Made by a program: the position numbers and the translations under genes. Of a stretch of DNA of 42,816 bases, positions 1 to 8,194 are shown piece by piece. How positions within the stretch are numbered: position 1 is the stretch's first letter; each line of letters starts with the position of its first letter. The notes below the pieces were generated by a model that saw nothing but the letters and a program-made list of their open reading frames with translations, did no database searches and was not told the origin of the DNA. The DNA comes from CAIKZJ01 sp041675325. Its GTDB lineage: Bacteria; Bacteroidota; Ignavibacteria; Tepidaquicellales; Tepidaquicellaceae. Where the stretch lies: the NCBI GenBank assembly GCA_041675325.1, contig JBAYUG010000018.1, positions 1 to 42,816 on the forward strand, read 5' to 3'.

Positions 1-23
1 CTAACTATATTTTCATTGTACAT
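1..23 (-). CDS. 5' end of a leftward gene cut by the window edge (tentative)
   Basis: On the minus strand an ATG at 21-23 opens a frame reading MYNENIV before it leaves the window. An AAGGAG-like Shine-Dalgarno (complement of about 31-37) sits 7-8 nt upstream of this ATG. Most genes here lack such a site, so it supports a real start. Only seven codons are visible and no function can be given. If real, it is divergent from the membrane-protein gene at 309 and the intervening ~285 bp would hold promoters for both. Confidence 0.35.
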
Positions 24-308
24 TTTAGGTCTCCTTTCATTTTTGAGATTCCATATTTAATACTTGAAATTAGTATTTTTGAACCACTAATGGAAGTGAG
101 ACCTTTTACAATTTACCGACAAACTATTTTTTTGTTTTCACACATCCCTGAGATTGGAGGGAGGGATAGGAGAGGAAACTTTTTGATTTTATTTTCAATA
201 TTAGTTTGTGGATGGGGTAAGTATATTTGTAAATATTTAAATTTAAAAAATAAAAAATTAAAAGATAAAAATTTAACAGGTAATAATTTAAAAGATAATA
301 TTTAAGAG
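24..308. other. AT-rich intergenic region, probably divergent promoters
   Basis: This ~285-bp stretch lies between a putative leftward start at 23 and the gene at 309. It is AT-rich, and from about 235 it is almost pure A/T with short TTTAAAA/AAAGATAA runs. A 71-codon frame at 90-305 has a composition-driven sequence with no family resemblance, so I do not call it a gene. I see no clear terminator, operator or RNA gene. Confidence 0.4.
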
Positions 309-1049
309 ATGGAAATATTTACGGGGTTTGTGATAGGGCTGCTTGGAAGTCTGCATTGCATAGGGATGTGCGGTCCCATAGCACTTGCGTTGCCGACGGG
401 ACAGTTTAAAAGTGTAAAGTTTTTTACGGGAAGAATTCTTTATAACTTAGGCAGGGTTATTACTTATTCGGTGTTCGGGTTGATATTCGGAATTATCGGG
501 AAGAACCTTGCCGTAGTTGGTTTGCAGAGGTGGGTGTCGGTAATATCAGGTATATTAATTATAATTATTGTTCTGCTGCCGGGAAAGACAAAGACTGACT
601 TTATTACTAAGCTCCCATTCGGAAAAGCAACACAGAAGATAAAAGAAACGTTCGGGAAATTGTTTAAGAGCGGTTCGCTTTCATCTATGTTGTTTATAGG
701 AATTGTTAACGGGCTTTTACCGTGCGGGTTTGTTTATGTTGGTCTGGCAGGTGCGATAGCTGCGGGTGATGTATTATCGGGGGTGTTATATATGGCTCTA
801 TTCGGGTTAGGAACTATACCTGTAATGTTTATAACGTCTGTTGCAGGTAATTTTATCAGTCTCGGAGTAAGGCAAAAATTAACAAAGATAATACCCATGC
901 TTGCGATATTGCTTGCTGTGATTTTTATACTCCGTGGATTAAGTCTGGGAATACCTTTTATAAGTCCTTCACAGGAGAAGATGATGAAACACATTCCTGC
1001 ATCACAACTCAACCACGATTCTCTGAAGACAATTGACTGCTGTAAATAG
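309..1049 (+). CDS. DsbD/TauE-like membrane protein (urease-accessory/cytochrome-biogenesis type)
   Basis: A 246-aa polytopic membrane protein. The N-terminal motif GSLHCIGMCGP (Cys17, Cys21) and the second-half motif NGLLPCG (Cys139) are typical of the DsbD_2 'cytochrome c biogenesis transmembrane region' family, often annotated sulfite exporter TauE/SafE. About six membrane segments are visible in two halves joined by a basic linker around 95-120. Relatives in Bacteroidota commonly sit with cbb3-oxidase maturation genes and are thought to handle copper or thiol redox in the membrane; here only the family is certain. The adenine deaminase gene follows after 71 bp on the same strand, probably unrelated in function. 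The tail after ~215 is hydrophilic and ends in a CC pair. Confidence 0.8.
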   Translation: MEIFTGFVIGLLGSLHCIGMCGPIALALPTGQFKSVKFFTGRILYNLGRVITYSVFGLIFGIIGKNLAVVGLQRWVSVISGILIIIIVLLPGKTKTDFITKLPFGKATQKIKETFGKLFKSGSLSSMLFIGIVNGLLPCGFVYVGLAGAIAAGDVLSGVLYMALFGLGTIPVMFITSVAGNFISLGVRQKLTKIIPMLAILLAVIFILRGLSLGIPFISPSQEKMMKHIPASQLNHDSLKTIDCCK

Positions 1050-1120
1050 GAATTTAAATAATTTATCGGGTGCAAATTAACAAAAGATTTTGTTAAAGTA
1101 TGTAAATAAATAAAATAAAA

Positions 1121-2758
1121 ATGGATACATACAAGATTAGCGGAAACATTGTAGATATAAAGAACCGGGTGGTTTATCCCGGCACGGTTGAAGTTGAAAA
1201 CGGAAAAATAAAGAGCATAGAGAAAGACCCAGGTGAACATCAAGATTATATAATGCCGGGGTTTATTGATTCGCACATACACGTGGAAAGCTCAATGCTT
1301 ATTCCGTCTGAGTTTGCACGAATTGCAGTAACACACGGAACGGTTGCGACAGTTTCAGACCCGCATGAAATTGCTAATGTTCTGGGAGTTGACGGAATAA
1401 AATACATGATAGAAAACGGAAATATGGTACCGTTTAAGTTTTATTTTGGGGCATCATCATGCGTACCAGCAACTGATTTCGAAACGGCGGGTGCAAGACT
1501 TGAGGCGGAGGATATAGAGTACCTTTTCAAAGAATATGATTTGAAATATTTAAGCGAGATGATGAACTATCCGGGAGTTCTTTTTGATTCACCTGAGGTG
1601 ATGGAGAAGCTAAGCATTGCGAAGAAATACGGAAAGCCGATTGATGGGCACGCTCCCGGGCTGAGAGGCGAGCAGGCGAGGAAATACATAAGCGCGGGTA
1701 TTTCGACTGACCACGAGTGTTTTTCTATAGATGAAGCGAGAGAAAAAATATTATATGGTATGAAGGTGCTTATAAGAGAGGGTTCTGCGGCAAAGAATTT
1801 CAATGAGCTTCATCCCCTGATAAAAGAGCACAGAGATATGGTGATGCTTTGCAGCGATGACAAGCATCCAGATGATTTTGTAGAGGGACATATAAACGAA
1901 GTTGTAAAGAAAGCTGTGGGGCAGGGCTATGACCTTTATGATGTACTGAAGATAACATGTATTAATCCGATTGAACATTACGGACTTGATGTAGGAACGC
2001 TGAACGTTGGCGACCCTGCTGATTTTATTATAGTGAAAGACTTAAAAGATTTCAAGAATGTTGCTACGTATATTAATGGAATAAAAACTGCTGAGAACGG
2101 AAAGACGCTGATTGATTCTGTAGAGGCAAAGGTGGTAAACAATTTCAATATTGGATTTAAAAAGCCGGAAGATTTTTCTATTAAGCACAAAGGCGGAATG
2201 ATAAGGGTTATTGAGGCGATTGAGGGACAACTTATAACAAATGAACTGCATCTTGATGCGAAGGTTGCAGACGGTTTTGTAGTATCAGACATAGACAATG
2301 ACGTTTTAAAGATTACAGTTGTTGATAGGTATAGAGAGTCGCATCCGGCAGTAAGTTTTATAAAGAACTTCGGACTAAAGAGCGGTGCGATTGCTTCGTG
2401 CGTAGGACATGATTCCCATAACATAATAGCTGTGGGGGTTGATGACGATTCGCTCACTGCGGTTGTTAACGAAGTTATTAAGCACAAAGGCGGCGTAGCA
2501 ATTATGGTTGACGGGAAAGTTGAAGTTTTACCTCTGCCAGTGGCAGGAATAATGTCGAACGAAGACGGGTGGGTTGTTGCACAGAAATATGACAAGCTGA
2601 ACAAGCTTCCGAAGTTAATCGGCTGTCATTTGCATTCACCTTACATGACGCTTTCTTTTATGGCTTTACTTGTAATACCAGCTTTGAAGCTTGGGGACAA
2701 AGGACTTTTTGACGGACAAAAATTTGAGTTTGTAGATTTATTTGTTAAGAGTAATTAG
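1121..2758 (+). CDS. ade: Adenine deaminase
   Basis: A 545-aa amidohydrolase that converts adenine to hypoxanthine and ammonia in purine salvage. The metal motif is at the start of the barrel (DSHIHVES, His52/His54). It is followed by the family signatures DPHEIANV, DGHAPGL, STDHECF and CSDDKHPDD, and by a C-terminal domain with SNEDGW and GCHLHSPYMTLSFMALLVIPALK-like sequence. Length and domain order match bacterial AdeC. The start was chosen because the first strand (YKISGNIVDI) immediately follows it. There is no purine-riboswitch-like structure in the 71-bp leader. The likely terminator lies just downstream, inside the 3' end of the convergent DUF429 gene. Confidence 0.95.
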   Translation: MDTYKISGNIVDIKNRVVYPGTVEVENGKIKSIEKDPGEHQDYIMPGFIDSHIHVESSMLIPSEFARIAVTHGTVATVSDPHEIANVLGVDGIKYMIENGNMVPFKFYFGASSCVPATDFETAGARLEAEDIEYLFKEYDLKYLSEMMNYPGVLFDSPEVMEKLSIAKKYGKPIDGHAPGLRGEQARKYISAGISTDHECFSIDEAREKILYGMKVLIREGSAAKNFNELHPLIKEHRDMVMLCSDDKHPDDFVEGHINEVVKKAVGQGYDLYDVLKITCINPIEHYGLDVGTLNVGDPADFIIVKDLKDFKNVATYINGIKTAENGKTLIDSVEAKVVNNFNIGFKKPEDFSIKHKGGMIRVIEAIEGQLITNELHLDAKVADGFVVSDIDNDVLKITVVDRYRESHPAVSFIKNFGLKSGAIASCVGHDSHNIIAVGVDDDSLTAVVNEVIKHKGGVAIMVDGKVEVLPLPVAGIMSNEDGWVVAQKYDKLNKLPKLIGCHLHSPYMTLSFMALLVIPALKLGDKGLFDGQKFEFVDLFVKSN

Positions 2759-2772
2759 ACTAAACAAAAGTT

Positions 2773-3369
2773 TTATCGGGGCGCTTTGGGAATAATTATG
2801 GCGCCCTTTTTTAATGATCCAAGAATTTCTGCTTTACCCCTTTGATAAAGATAAGCAGTATATGCACACGTGACTGCATCGAGTTCATCGTTGTTCATAT
2901 CTTTCTTAAGTCCTTTAATACCGAGCTTTTCGAGACCTTTATACAATCCTATCATTGAATGTTGTTTACGCGGAATTCCAAGAACATCCTGAGTTGCGCC
3001 GGGAAACATTTCATAGGAATCATATCCCATCCTTTTAAACTTCTTCTTTAGTTCAAGGCCGCGGAGAGTGAGCATACGCATGGGACCGAGGGTAATGGGA
3101 AAAAATCTTATCTTGAGTTTAGTAAGTTCTTTATCACACTCTCTGAGGTGTACGCCGTTATTATCATCGAGTGATTTTCGACCCGGGGGAAGAGAAAGAG
3201 GAGCATCGATACCAATTATTTCAGGCCCGGCACTTTTTACAAAAGAAATAATTTCAGAATTATCATGAAGTGTTGCATACTTCACAATTCGTTTATTATG
3301 CATAAGACAAATGCCGGTATCCCTTTTGGGGCTACCGGCAAGGTCTATACCAACAACTTTGGTAATCAT
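2773..3369 (-). CDS. DUF429 family protein (predicted RNase H-fold nuclease-like)
   Basis: A 198-aa protein opening with KVVGIDLAGS (Asp9), an RNase H/actin-like first strand, followed by EIIGIDAPLSLP and LRECDKEL. Near the end, NNDELDAVTCAYTAYL supplies a further conserved acidic pair. This layout is typical of DUF429, a family predicted to have an RNase H-like fold; no reaction has been demonstrated to my knowledge. Its ATG follows directly on the TAG of the upstream DinB-family gene, so the two are probably co-transcribed. Its 3' end is shared with the ade terminator hairpin. Confidence 0.8.
   Translation of the reverse strand: MITKVVGIDLAGSPKRDTGICLMHNKRIVKYATLHDNSEIISFVKSAGPEIIGIDAPLSLPPGRKSLDDNNGVHLRECDKELTKLKIRFFPITLGPMRMLTLRGLELKKKFKRMGYDSYEMFPGATQDVLGIPRKQHSMIGLYKGLEKLGIKGLKKDMNNDELDAVTCAYTAYLYQRGKAEILGSLKKGAIIIPKAPR
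2779..2812 (+). terminator. Rho-independent terminator of ade, overlapping the convergent gene
   Basis: GGGCGC (2779-2784) pairs with GCGCCC (2801-2806) across a 16-nt loop and is followed by TTTTTT (2807-2812), as expected for a plus-strand terminator. The hairpin lies inside the last codons of the DUF429 gene, which stops at 2773. On the minus strand the distal side is not T-rich, so it appears one-directional. Confidence 0.7.
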
Positions 3370-3864
3370 CTAAAATTGTTCATCTGCTGACGGACCGTAA
3401 ATTGCAGGCAGAGGAACATCGAGCAGTCTGAGATAAACTGTCAACTGCCCGCGGTGATGGTAGAGGTGATTGAATGTCATACTCCTCAGAGAAGATATTT
3501 TAGGCAGTTCAAAAACTACTTCGCCATTCATCTTTGCCGTCCATTTATCCATCAGTGTTTTATCGTCTGCTTTTTCGAGCAATGCAAGAGCTTTCTTAAG
3601 AGATTCATCAAATATCTTAAGAATGTCTTCAGTTGATTTTACTTCGGGAGGAGTAAAATCCATGCCTGCAAAATCAATTTCATTTGTATTTATGATAGGC
3701 TCTATAAAATCAGGCATCATAGCTACGTGGAGTGCAAGCATTTTAAGTTCCATAGACTTTACATGAGGTTTAAAGCCGAGCTTACCTTCGGGAATTCTTT
3801 CAAGAAGTTTTCTGGTACCTACAGACTCATACTTAAGTTCTGTTAATAATCCTTTGTACGACAT
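3370..3864 (-). CDS. DinB family protein
   Basis: A 164-aa four-helix-bundle protein. His46 (LALHVAMMP), His133 (FNHLYHH) and His137 occupy the positions of the DinB/YfiT metal triad, with the usual HHRGQLTVYLR closing helix. Members bind a divalent metal, and some act as thiol-dependent transferases; the substrate of this one is unknown. It is the first gene of a two-gene minus-strand unit with the DUF429 gene (stop and start codons abut). It is divergent from the alkene reductase, with a 142-bp shared upstream region. Confidence 0.85.
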   Translation of the reverse strand: MSYKGLLTELKYESVGTRKLLERIPEGKLGFKPHVKSMELKMLALHVAMMPDFIEPIINTNEIDFAGMDFTPPEVKSTEDILKIFDESLKKALALLEKADDKTLMDKWTAKMNGEVVFELPKISSLRSMTFNHLYHHRGQLTVYLRLLDVPLPAIYGPSADEQF

Positions 3865-3945
3865 AATATTTACAGGTTAAATTTTTGAATAATGGATAAA
3901 GTAATTATTTTATTTATATTATTGAATGCAATAACGAGGAACTTA

Positions 3946-3959
3946 TATGTATATACATA
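3946..3959. promoter_or_regulatory. 14-bp perfect palindrome between divergent genes
   Basis: TATGTATATACATA is a perfect palindrome 47 bp upstream of the alkene reductase start and 81 bp upstream of the divergent DinB gene. Bacterial alkene-reductase genes are often controlled by TetR- or MarR-type repressors binding such sites, but no regulator gene is adjacent and short AT palindromes arise by chance in this AT-rich DNA. Confidence 0.25.
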
Positions 3960-4006
3960 CGTTTTATTTTAAAACTAGCAGATTATGAATTAAACAAATA
4001 TAACAA

Positions 4007-5098
4007 ATGAACAAAGACAAGAAAATATTTCGGAGTTACAAACTAGGCAGCATTGAGCTTAACAATCATATTGCAATGGCTCCGATGACAAGATCGAGAG
4101 CAATTGGCAATGTGCCTAATGACCTTATGGCAAAATACTATTCACAAAGAGCCGGGGCAGGACTGATTATAACCGAGGGAACAACCTCATCACCTAACGG
4201 ACTTGGATATGCAAGAATTTCAGGGATTTACAACAAGGAACAGGTAGAGGGATGGAAGAAGATAACTACAGCTGTTCACGAAAAGAACGGTAAAATATTT
4301 CTACAGATAATGCACACAGGAAGGATCAGTCATACTGCAAACATGCCGGAAGGAGCAAAGGTGCTCGCCCCCTCTGCGATTAAAGCTGCCGGGCAAATGT
4401 GGACAGATACTCAGGGGTTGCAGGACTATTCAGTTCCAAATTCGATGACAGCTGAAGAGATAAAGATAACTAAAGAAGAGTACGTTGTTGCGGCAAAGAA
4501 TGCTATTGAAGCCGGCTTTGACGGAATAGAGCTGCACGGAGCAAATGGATACTTACTGGATCAGTTCCTTTCGCCTGACACAAATAAAAGAGAAGATGAA
4601 TACGGAGGAAACATTGAAAACAGATGCAAGTTTGTGTTAGAAGTAGCAAAAGAATGCGCAGATGCTATAGGGAAAGAAAAAGTTGCCATAAGGCTTTCGC
4701 CTTATGGTGTTTTCAACGACATGACAGTATATCCTGAAACGAATGAAACATTTGAATATCTCGCCAGGCAATTAAACAAGATAGAAATTGTATATATTCA
4801 TTTAGCTGACCATAGTTCAATGGGCACTCCTGAGGTTCCAAGAAAGATAAAAGAACTAATCCGCAAAGAATTCAAGAACACTCTAATACTCAGCGGAGGT
4901 TACGGATTTGAACGTGCGGAAGAAGATCTTGAAAATGGAATTGCAGACTTAGTTGCATTCGGTAAACCGTTTATAAACAATCCTGATTTGGTTGAAAGAT
5001 TAAAAAACGGATGGCCACTAAACACGGAGCTTAACATGGATGCGTTTTATACTGCAGACGAAAAAGGATACACAGATTATCCGTTCTATTCGGCATAA
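4007..5098 (+). CDS. nemA: Alkene reductase, old yellow enzyme family (FMN)
   Basis: A 363-aa NADH:flavin oxidoreductase of the NemA/OYE group, reducing activated C=C bonds or electrophiles with NAD(P)H. Visible signatures are APMTRSRA near residue 25 (FMN-contacting Thr28), LQIMHTGRIS, the substrate-binding HGANGYLLDQFL (His177, Asn180, Tyr182) and REDEYGGNIENR. The barrel closes with LILSGGY and DLVAFGKPFINNPDL. Length is normal. It is monocistronic; no Shine-Dalgarno precedes the ATG, as for most genes here. The symbol is by family; its physiological substrate is unknown. Confidence 0.9.
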   Translation: MNKDKKIFRSYKLGSIELNNHIAMAPMTRSRAIGNVPNDLMAKYYSQRAGAGLIITEGTTSSPNGLGYARISGIYNKEQVEGWKKITTAVHEKNGKIFLQIMHTGRISHTANMPEGAKVLAPSAIKAAGQMWTDTQGLQDYSVPNSMTAEEIKITKEEYVVAAKNAIEAGFDGIELHGANGYLLDQFLSPDTNKREDEYGGNIENRCKFVLEVAKECADAIGKEKVAIRLSPYGVFNDMTVYPETNETFEYLARQLNKIEIVYIHLADHSSMGTPEVPRKIKELIRKEFKNTLILSGGYGFERAEEDLENGIADLVAFGKPFINNPDLVERLKNGWPLNTELNMDAFYTADEKGYTDYPFYSA

Positions 5099-5236
5099 AG
5101 ACTCAAATACAAGACACATTTTATGAAAACCCGTCTTTGTTAAGGAGGATATAGGTATTTTCTACCTTTAATATTATATGGAATTTAAATTTTAAAGAAA
5201 TTAAATTTGCTTTTATTAATTTAATAGCGAGGAATA

Positions 5237-5767
5237 ATGAAATTAACTGTTTCCAAATTGCTGGCAATTCTGGTTATTACTGCTTTATTAACCAGTTGCT
5301 CAAAGAAAGAAGACAAACCCGTAACAGAAACTAAAGATGTTAAGAAAACAGAGTTTACTACAGGTATATTCTGCAAGCTTGACGGCAAGGAATTTACAAT
5401 GAAAGACGGAGAAGCCTATGCAATGAAAAATGACAAGGCATTTAACATTTACGCTACAATACAGGAAGAAAAGGGAAAATATGAAGATATCTTCATAATA
5501 GTAAAAGCACCTGCAAAAGCCGGAGAGTTTCAACTCGACAAGGCAAGCACAGGAGGACACCTGCAATACAGAACGAACAAAGACAGGGCAAAAAGCTCCG
5601 AAGATTATGATCAATACTGGTCAGAAACCGGAAAGGTTATTGTAACAAAGCTTGACGACACACATATAGAGGGCACATTTACCGCGTCAACAACGGGCAC
5701 ACTTGAAGACGGAACAGAGAAGAAGCTTGAAGTTGCGGAGGGAAAGTTTAATCTTAAGTTCAAATAA
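5237..5767 (+). CDS. Small lipoprotein, possibly DUF6252-like
   Basis: A 176-aa protein with a lipoprotein signal peptide (KLLAILVITALLTSC, lipobox Cys at 21), then a Lys/Glu/Thr-rich linker and a ~130-residue beta-rich domain. The pattern of an N-terminal 'DGKEFTMKDG' strand and a C-terminal 'THIEGTFTAST...EGKFNLKF' hairpin resembles the DUF6252 lipoprotein family of Bacteroidota; this is pattern recognition, not a search result. A GAGG sequence lies ~6 nt before the ATG. It is followed by a strong terminator, so it is probably transcribed alone. Confidence 0.7.
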   Translation: MKLTVSKLLAILVITALLTSCSKKEDKPVTETKDVKKTEFTTGIFCKLDGKEFTMKDGEAYAMKNDKAFNIYATIQEEKGKYEDIFIIVKAPAKAGEFQLDKASTGGHLQYRTNKDRAKSSEDYDQYWSETGKVIVTKLDDTHIEGTFTASTTGTLEDGTEKKLEVAEGKFNLKFK

Positions 5768-5787
5768 ATAATTACATATAAAATATT

Positions 5788-5816
5788 AAAGGGCTGCCAA
5801 TAAAGCAGCCCTTTTT
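5788..5816 (+). terminator. Rho-independent terminator
   Basis: GGGCTGC (5791-5797) pairs with GCAGCCC (5805-5811) over a 7-nt loop. Flanking AAA/TTT extend the stem, and a T-run follows. It lies 20 nt after the lipoprotein stop codon. Confidence 0.85.
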
Positions 5817-5905
5817 ATTTAAAACTGATTTCTTGAAAGAGTAAAACAATATTGGGAGAATATATGTTATAATATTATCACCTTTTATCAAACAAACTTA
5901 ACAAA

Positions 5906-6763
5906 ATGAAGATAAAATATGTTTTAATGATTATTGCTTTTGCAATAATATCAGCTTCAATTTATTCATGCAGCGATACTACTACTAACATAATAAACGA
6001 CCTAGTTGCTAACAAGATAACGGCAAAAGAAAGACTTGATTCCGCTTATGCACAAGCGCAGAGAAAATATTCGCCAAGCATTGAACTGGTAATGGTATTC
6101 GGAAAGAATGTCTTATTCGAAGGAAGCGACAAAGGAAAGACAGACATAACACTGACAACCGGAATCACTGACCCAAACAATGTGGGTGCGTGGCTTTATA
6201 TTTTCAAGAAACCCGGAACAACAGACCTTGCGGTTTATACACCGAATCCGGTTCCAGGAACGAGAGACTGCATTGAGCTGACGACTTTATTCAACACGAA
6301 TACAATTCTTGCTCTAATTGCAGACACGTCAGCAAAAAACATCATCTCAGGAACGCTTGGTCTGATAACAAATTCGAACTTTAAGATAAGCACAAACAAG
6401 GATAGTCTTTTAAACAGTGATGCGGCATACGATTACAGTTTTTCGGCTAATCCGATAATAAAATTCGACGCATCGTTTCTGCCGTCGTCAAGCACTTTTA
6501 ACGGCAACGCCTTCTTTTCGCAAACGGGTTCAAACAGAACTGTTAACATGTTTTTAATTCCGGGATTAGGCACTCTTAATTTACCTGCATATATAGCGAA
6601 CCTGACTGGTTTTCCACAAGACTTATGGATCGTGAATTACAAACTTGACAGCGGGGGTTCGACAAAGAATTTTATAGCGGGAACTGTTGTAAAGAGCAAT
6701 CAGAATATGGAAATAAGTGTTCTTGGTTTATTCAGCAAGGCAATAAATATATCGAAGTATTAA
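5906..6763 (+). CDS. Hypothetical lipoprotein
   Basis: A 285-aa protein with a clear lipoprotein signal (MIIAFAIISASIYSC, Cys at 22). The mature part has no motif I recognise. It starts with a short helical segment (ITAKERLDSAYAQAQRKYS) and continues as a beta-rich, Asn/Ser/Thr-rich domain, consistent with an outer-membrane-anchored or surface lipoprotein. It is single-gene, bounded by terminators on both sides. Confidence 0.65.
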   Translation: MKIKYVLMIIAFAIISASIYSCSDTTTNIINDLVANKITAKERLDSAYAQAQRKYSPSIELVMVFGKNVLFEGSDKGKTDITLTTGITDPNNVGAWLYIFKKPGTTDLAVYTPNPVPGTRDCIELTTLFNTNTILALIADTSAKNIISGTLGLITNSNFKISTNKDSLLNSDAAYDYSFSANPIIKFDASFLPSSSTFNGNAFFSQTGSNRTVNMFLIPGLGTLNLPAYIANLTGFPQDLWIVNYKLDSGGSTKNFIAGTVVKSNQNMEISVLGLFSKAINISKY

Positions 6764-6781
6764 CAAAGAAAATAAAATTTC

Positions 6782-6815
6782 AAAGGGGATAAGCATAATG
6801 TCTATCCCCTTTTTT
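6782..6815 (+). terminator. Rho-independent terminator
   Basis: AAAGGGGATA (6782-6791) pairs perfectly with TATCCCCTTT (6803-6812) across an 11-nt loop and runs into a T-tract. It lies directly after the hypothetical lipoprotein gene. Confidence 0.85.
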
Positions 6816-6881
6816 GTTTTAACATTTTACATTTTAATTATCTAAATTAATTGAAATCCTGAAAACATAGACACGACATAA

Positions 6882-8075
6882 ATGGAATCAATAAAAGAAA
6901 TATACAAAATAGGATACGGGCCTTCCAGCAGCCATACAATGGGTCCCCGGAAGGCGGCGGAACAATTTAAAGAAAGAACTTTAAATGCTATTTCATACCG
7001 TATTACACTTTATGGAAGTTTAGCTGCAACGGGCAAGGGTCACATGACAGATAAAGCCATACATGAGGCATTAAATCCAACAAAAGCAGAAATAACATGG
7101 GAGCCGACAAAGTTTATGGCATATCATCCGAATGCGATGAAGTTTGAGGCGTTAGACTTAGCGGGTAAGCCTTATGAAGAGTGGACTGTTTATAGCGTTG
7201 GAGGAGGAAAAATAACCGACGGTAAAAAGGAAAATGAAACAAAGAACATTTATGACATGACTTTTATTTCTGACATACTTACGTGGACACAAAAAACCGG
7301 ACGTTCATTCTGGGAATATGCCGAAATGACTGAAGGACCAGAAATATTTGACCATCTGAAGAAAGTCTGGGAAGTAATGCAGAAAACAATTAAGCGGGGA
7401 TTAGAGGCGGAAGGTGTTTTGCCGGGAGGTTTAAACCTGACAAGAAAGGCTGCAAGCTACTACATAAAATCAAAAAGTTTCAGTGGTTCGCTGAAGAAGA
7501 AAACGCTAACATTTTCATACGCTCTTGCAGTATCAGAAGAAAATGCTTCCGGTGGTAAAGTTGTGACAGCCCCGACATGTGGTTCTGCGGGTGTTGTGCC
7601 GGCGGTTTTATACAGGTTGAAGGAAAGTCTTGATTTTTCTGACAAGAAAATAATACGTGCACTACTAACAGCCGGATTGTTTGGAAATATAGTTAAAGAA
7701 AATGCCTCAATATCAGGAGCAGAAGTTGGATGCCAAGGGGAGGTCGGAACGGCTTGTGCAATGGCGGCAGCAGCAGCGACACAGCTTCTCGGGGGCACTC
7801 CTCAGCAGATAGAGTATGCTGCGGAGATGGGAATCGAACATCATCTTGGATTAACCTGTGATCCGATAGGCGGACTTGTACAGGCTCCCTGCATTGAGCG
7901 AAATGCTTTTGCAGCCGAGAAGGCATTAAATGCGGCAACTTATGCTTTATTAAGCGACGGAAGACATCTTGTTAGTTTTGATAAAATAGTAAAGACTATG
8001 AATCAAACAGGTCATGATATACCGAGTATTTACAAAGAGACTTCTGAGGGTGGAATGGCACTTATACAACTTTAG
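6882..8075 (+). CDS. sdaA: L-serine ammonia-lyase, iron-sulfur type (single chain)
   Basis: A 397-aa enzyme deaminating L-serine to pyruvate and ammonia. The N-terminal half has the phosphate-binding-like GPSSSHTMGP (14-22), typical of the beta domain. The C-terminal half carries the cluster cysteines Cys233 (PTCGSAG), Cys284 (GCQGEVG) and Cys326 (TCDPIGG). Alpha and beta domains are fused as in the Gram-negative SdaA type; the beta domain is somewhat short compared with ~455-aa SdaA. It is transcribed alone. It converges with the respiratory operon, and I see no clear hairpin in the 119 bp between them. Confidence 0.93.
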   Translation: MESIKEIYKIGYGPSSSHTMGPRKAAEQFKERTLNAISYRITLYGSLAATGKGHMTDKAIHEALNPTKAEITWEPTKFMAYHPNAMKFEALDLAGKPYEEWTVYSVGGGKITDGKKENETKNIYDMTFISDILTWTQKTGRSFWEYAEMTEGPEIFDHLKKVWEVMQKTIKRGLEAEGVLPGGLNLTRKAASYYIKSKSFSGSLKKKTLTFSYALAVSEENASGGKVVTAPTCGSAGVVPAVLYRLKESLDFSDKKIIRALLTAGLFGNIVKENASISGAEVGCQGEVGTACAMAAAAATQLLGGTPQQIEYAAEMGIEHHLGLTCDPIGGLVQAPCIERNAFAAEKALNAATYALLSDGRHLVSFDKIVKTMNQTGHDIPSIYKETSEGGMALIQL

Positions 8076-8194
8076 CGTCAATTAAATGGGTTATCGATCA
8101 AACAGACAGCTTTGATTCTGAGTTCACTTAATAATATATTTTAAATTATCTCTTTCTCTTATTTGTTATAATTTGAGAAATTTGTGGGAGAAAA

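Noticed and set aside
90..305. 71-codon plus-strand frame before the first membrane-protein gene
   Set aside because: Composition-driven Lys/Asn/Leu-rich sequence with no family pattern and no ribosome-binding site; the next gene starts almost at its stop. Treated as intergenic.
1050..1120. Purine riboswitch upstream of adenine deaminase
   Set aside because: The 71-bp leader is AT-rich, too short for an aptamer plus expression platform, and lacks the three-way-junction conserved bases.
1978..2604. 208-codon minus-strand frame inside ade
   Set aside because: Entirely antisense to a well-supported adenine deaminase and rich in Ser/Thr/Pro as expected of a shadow frame.
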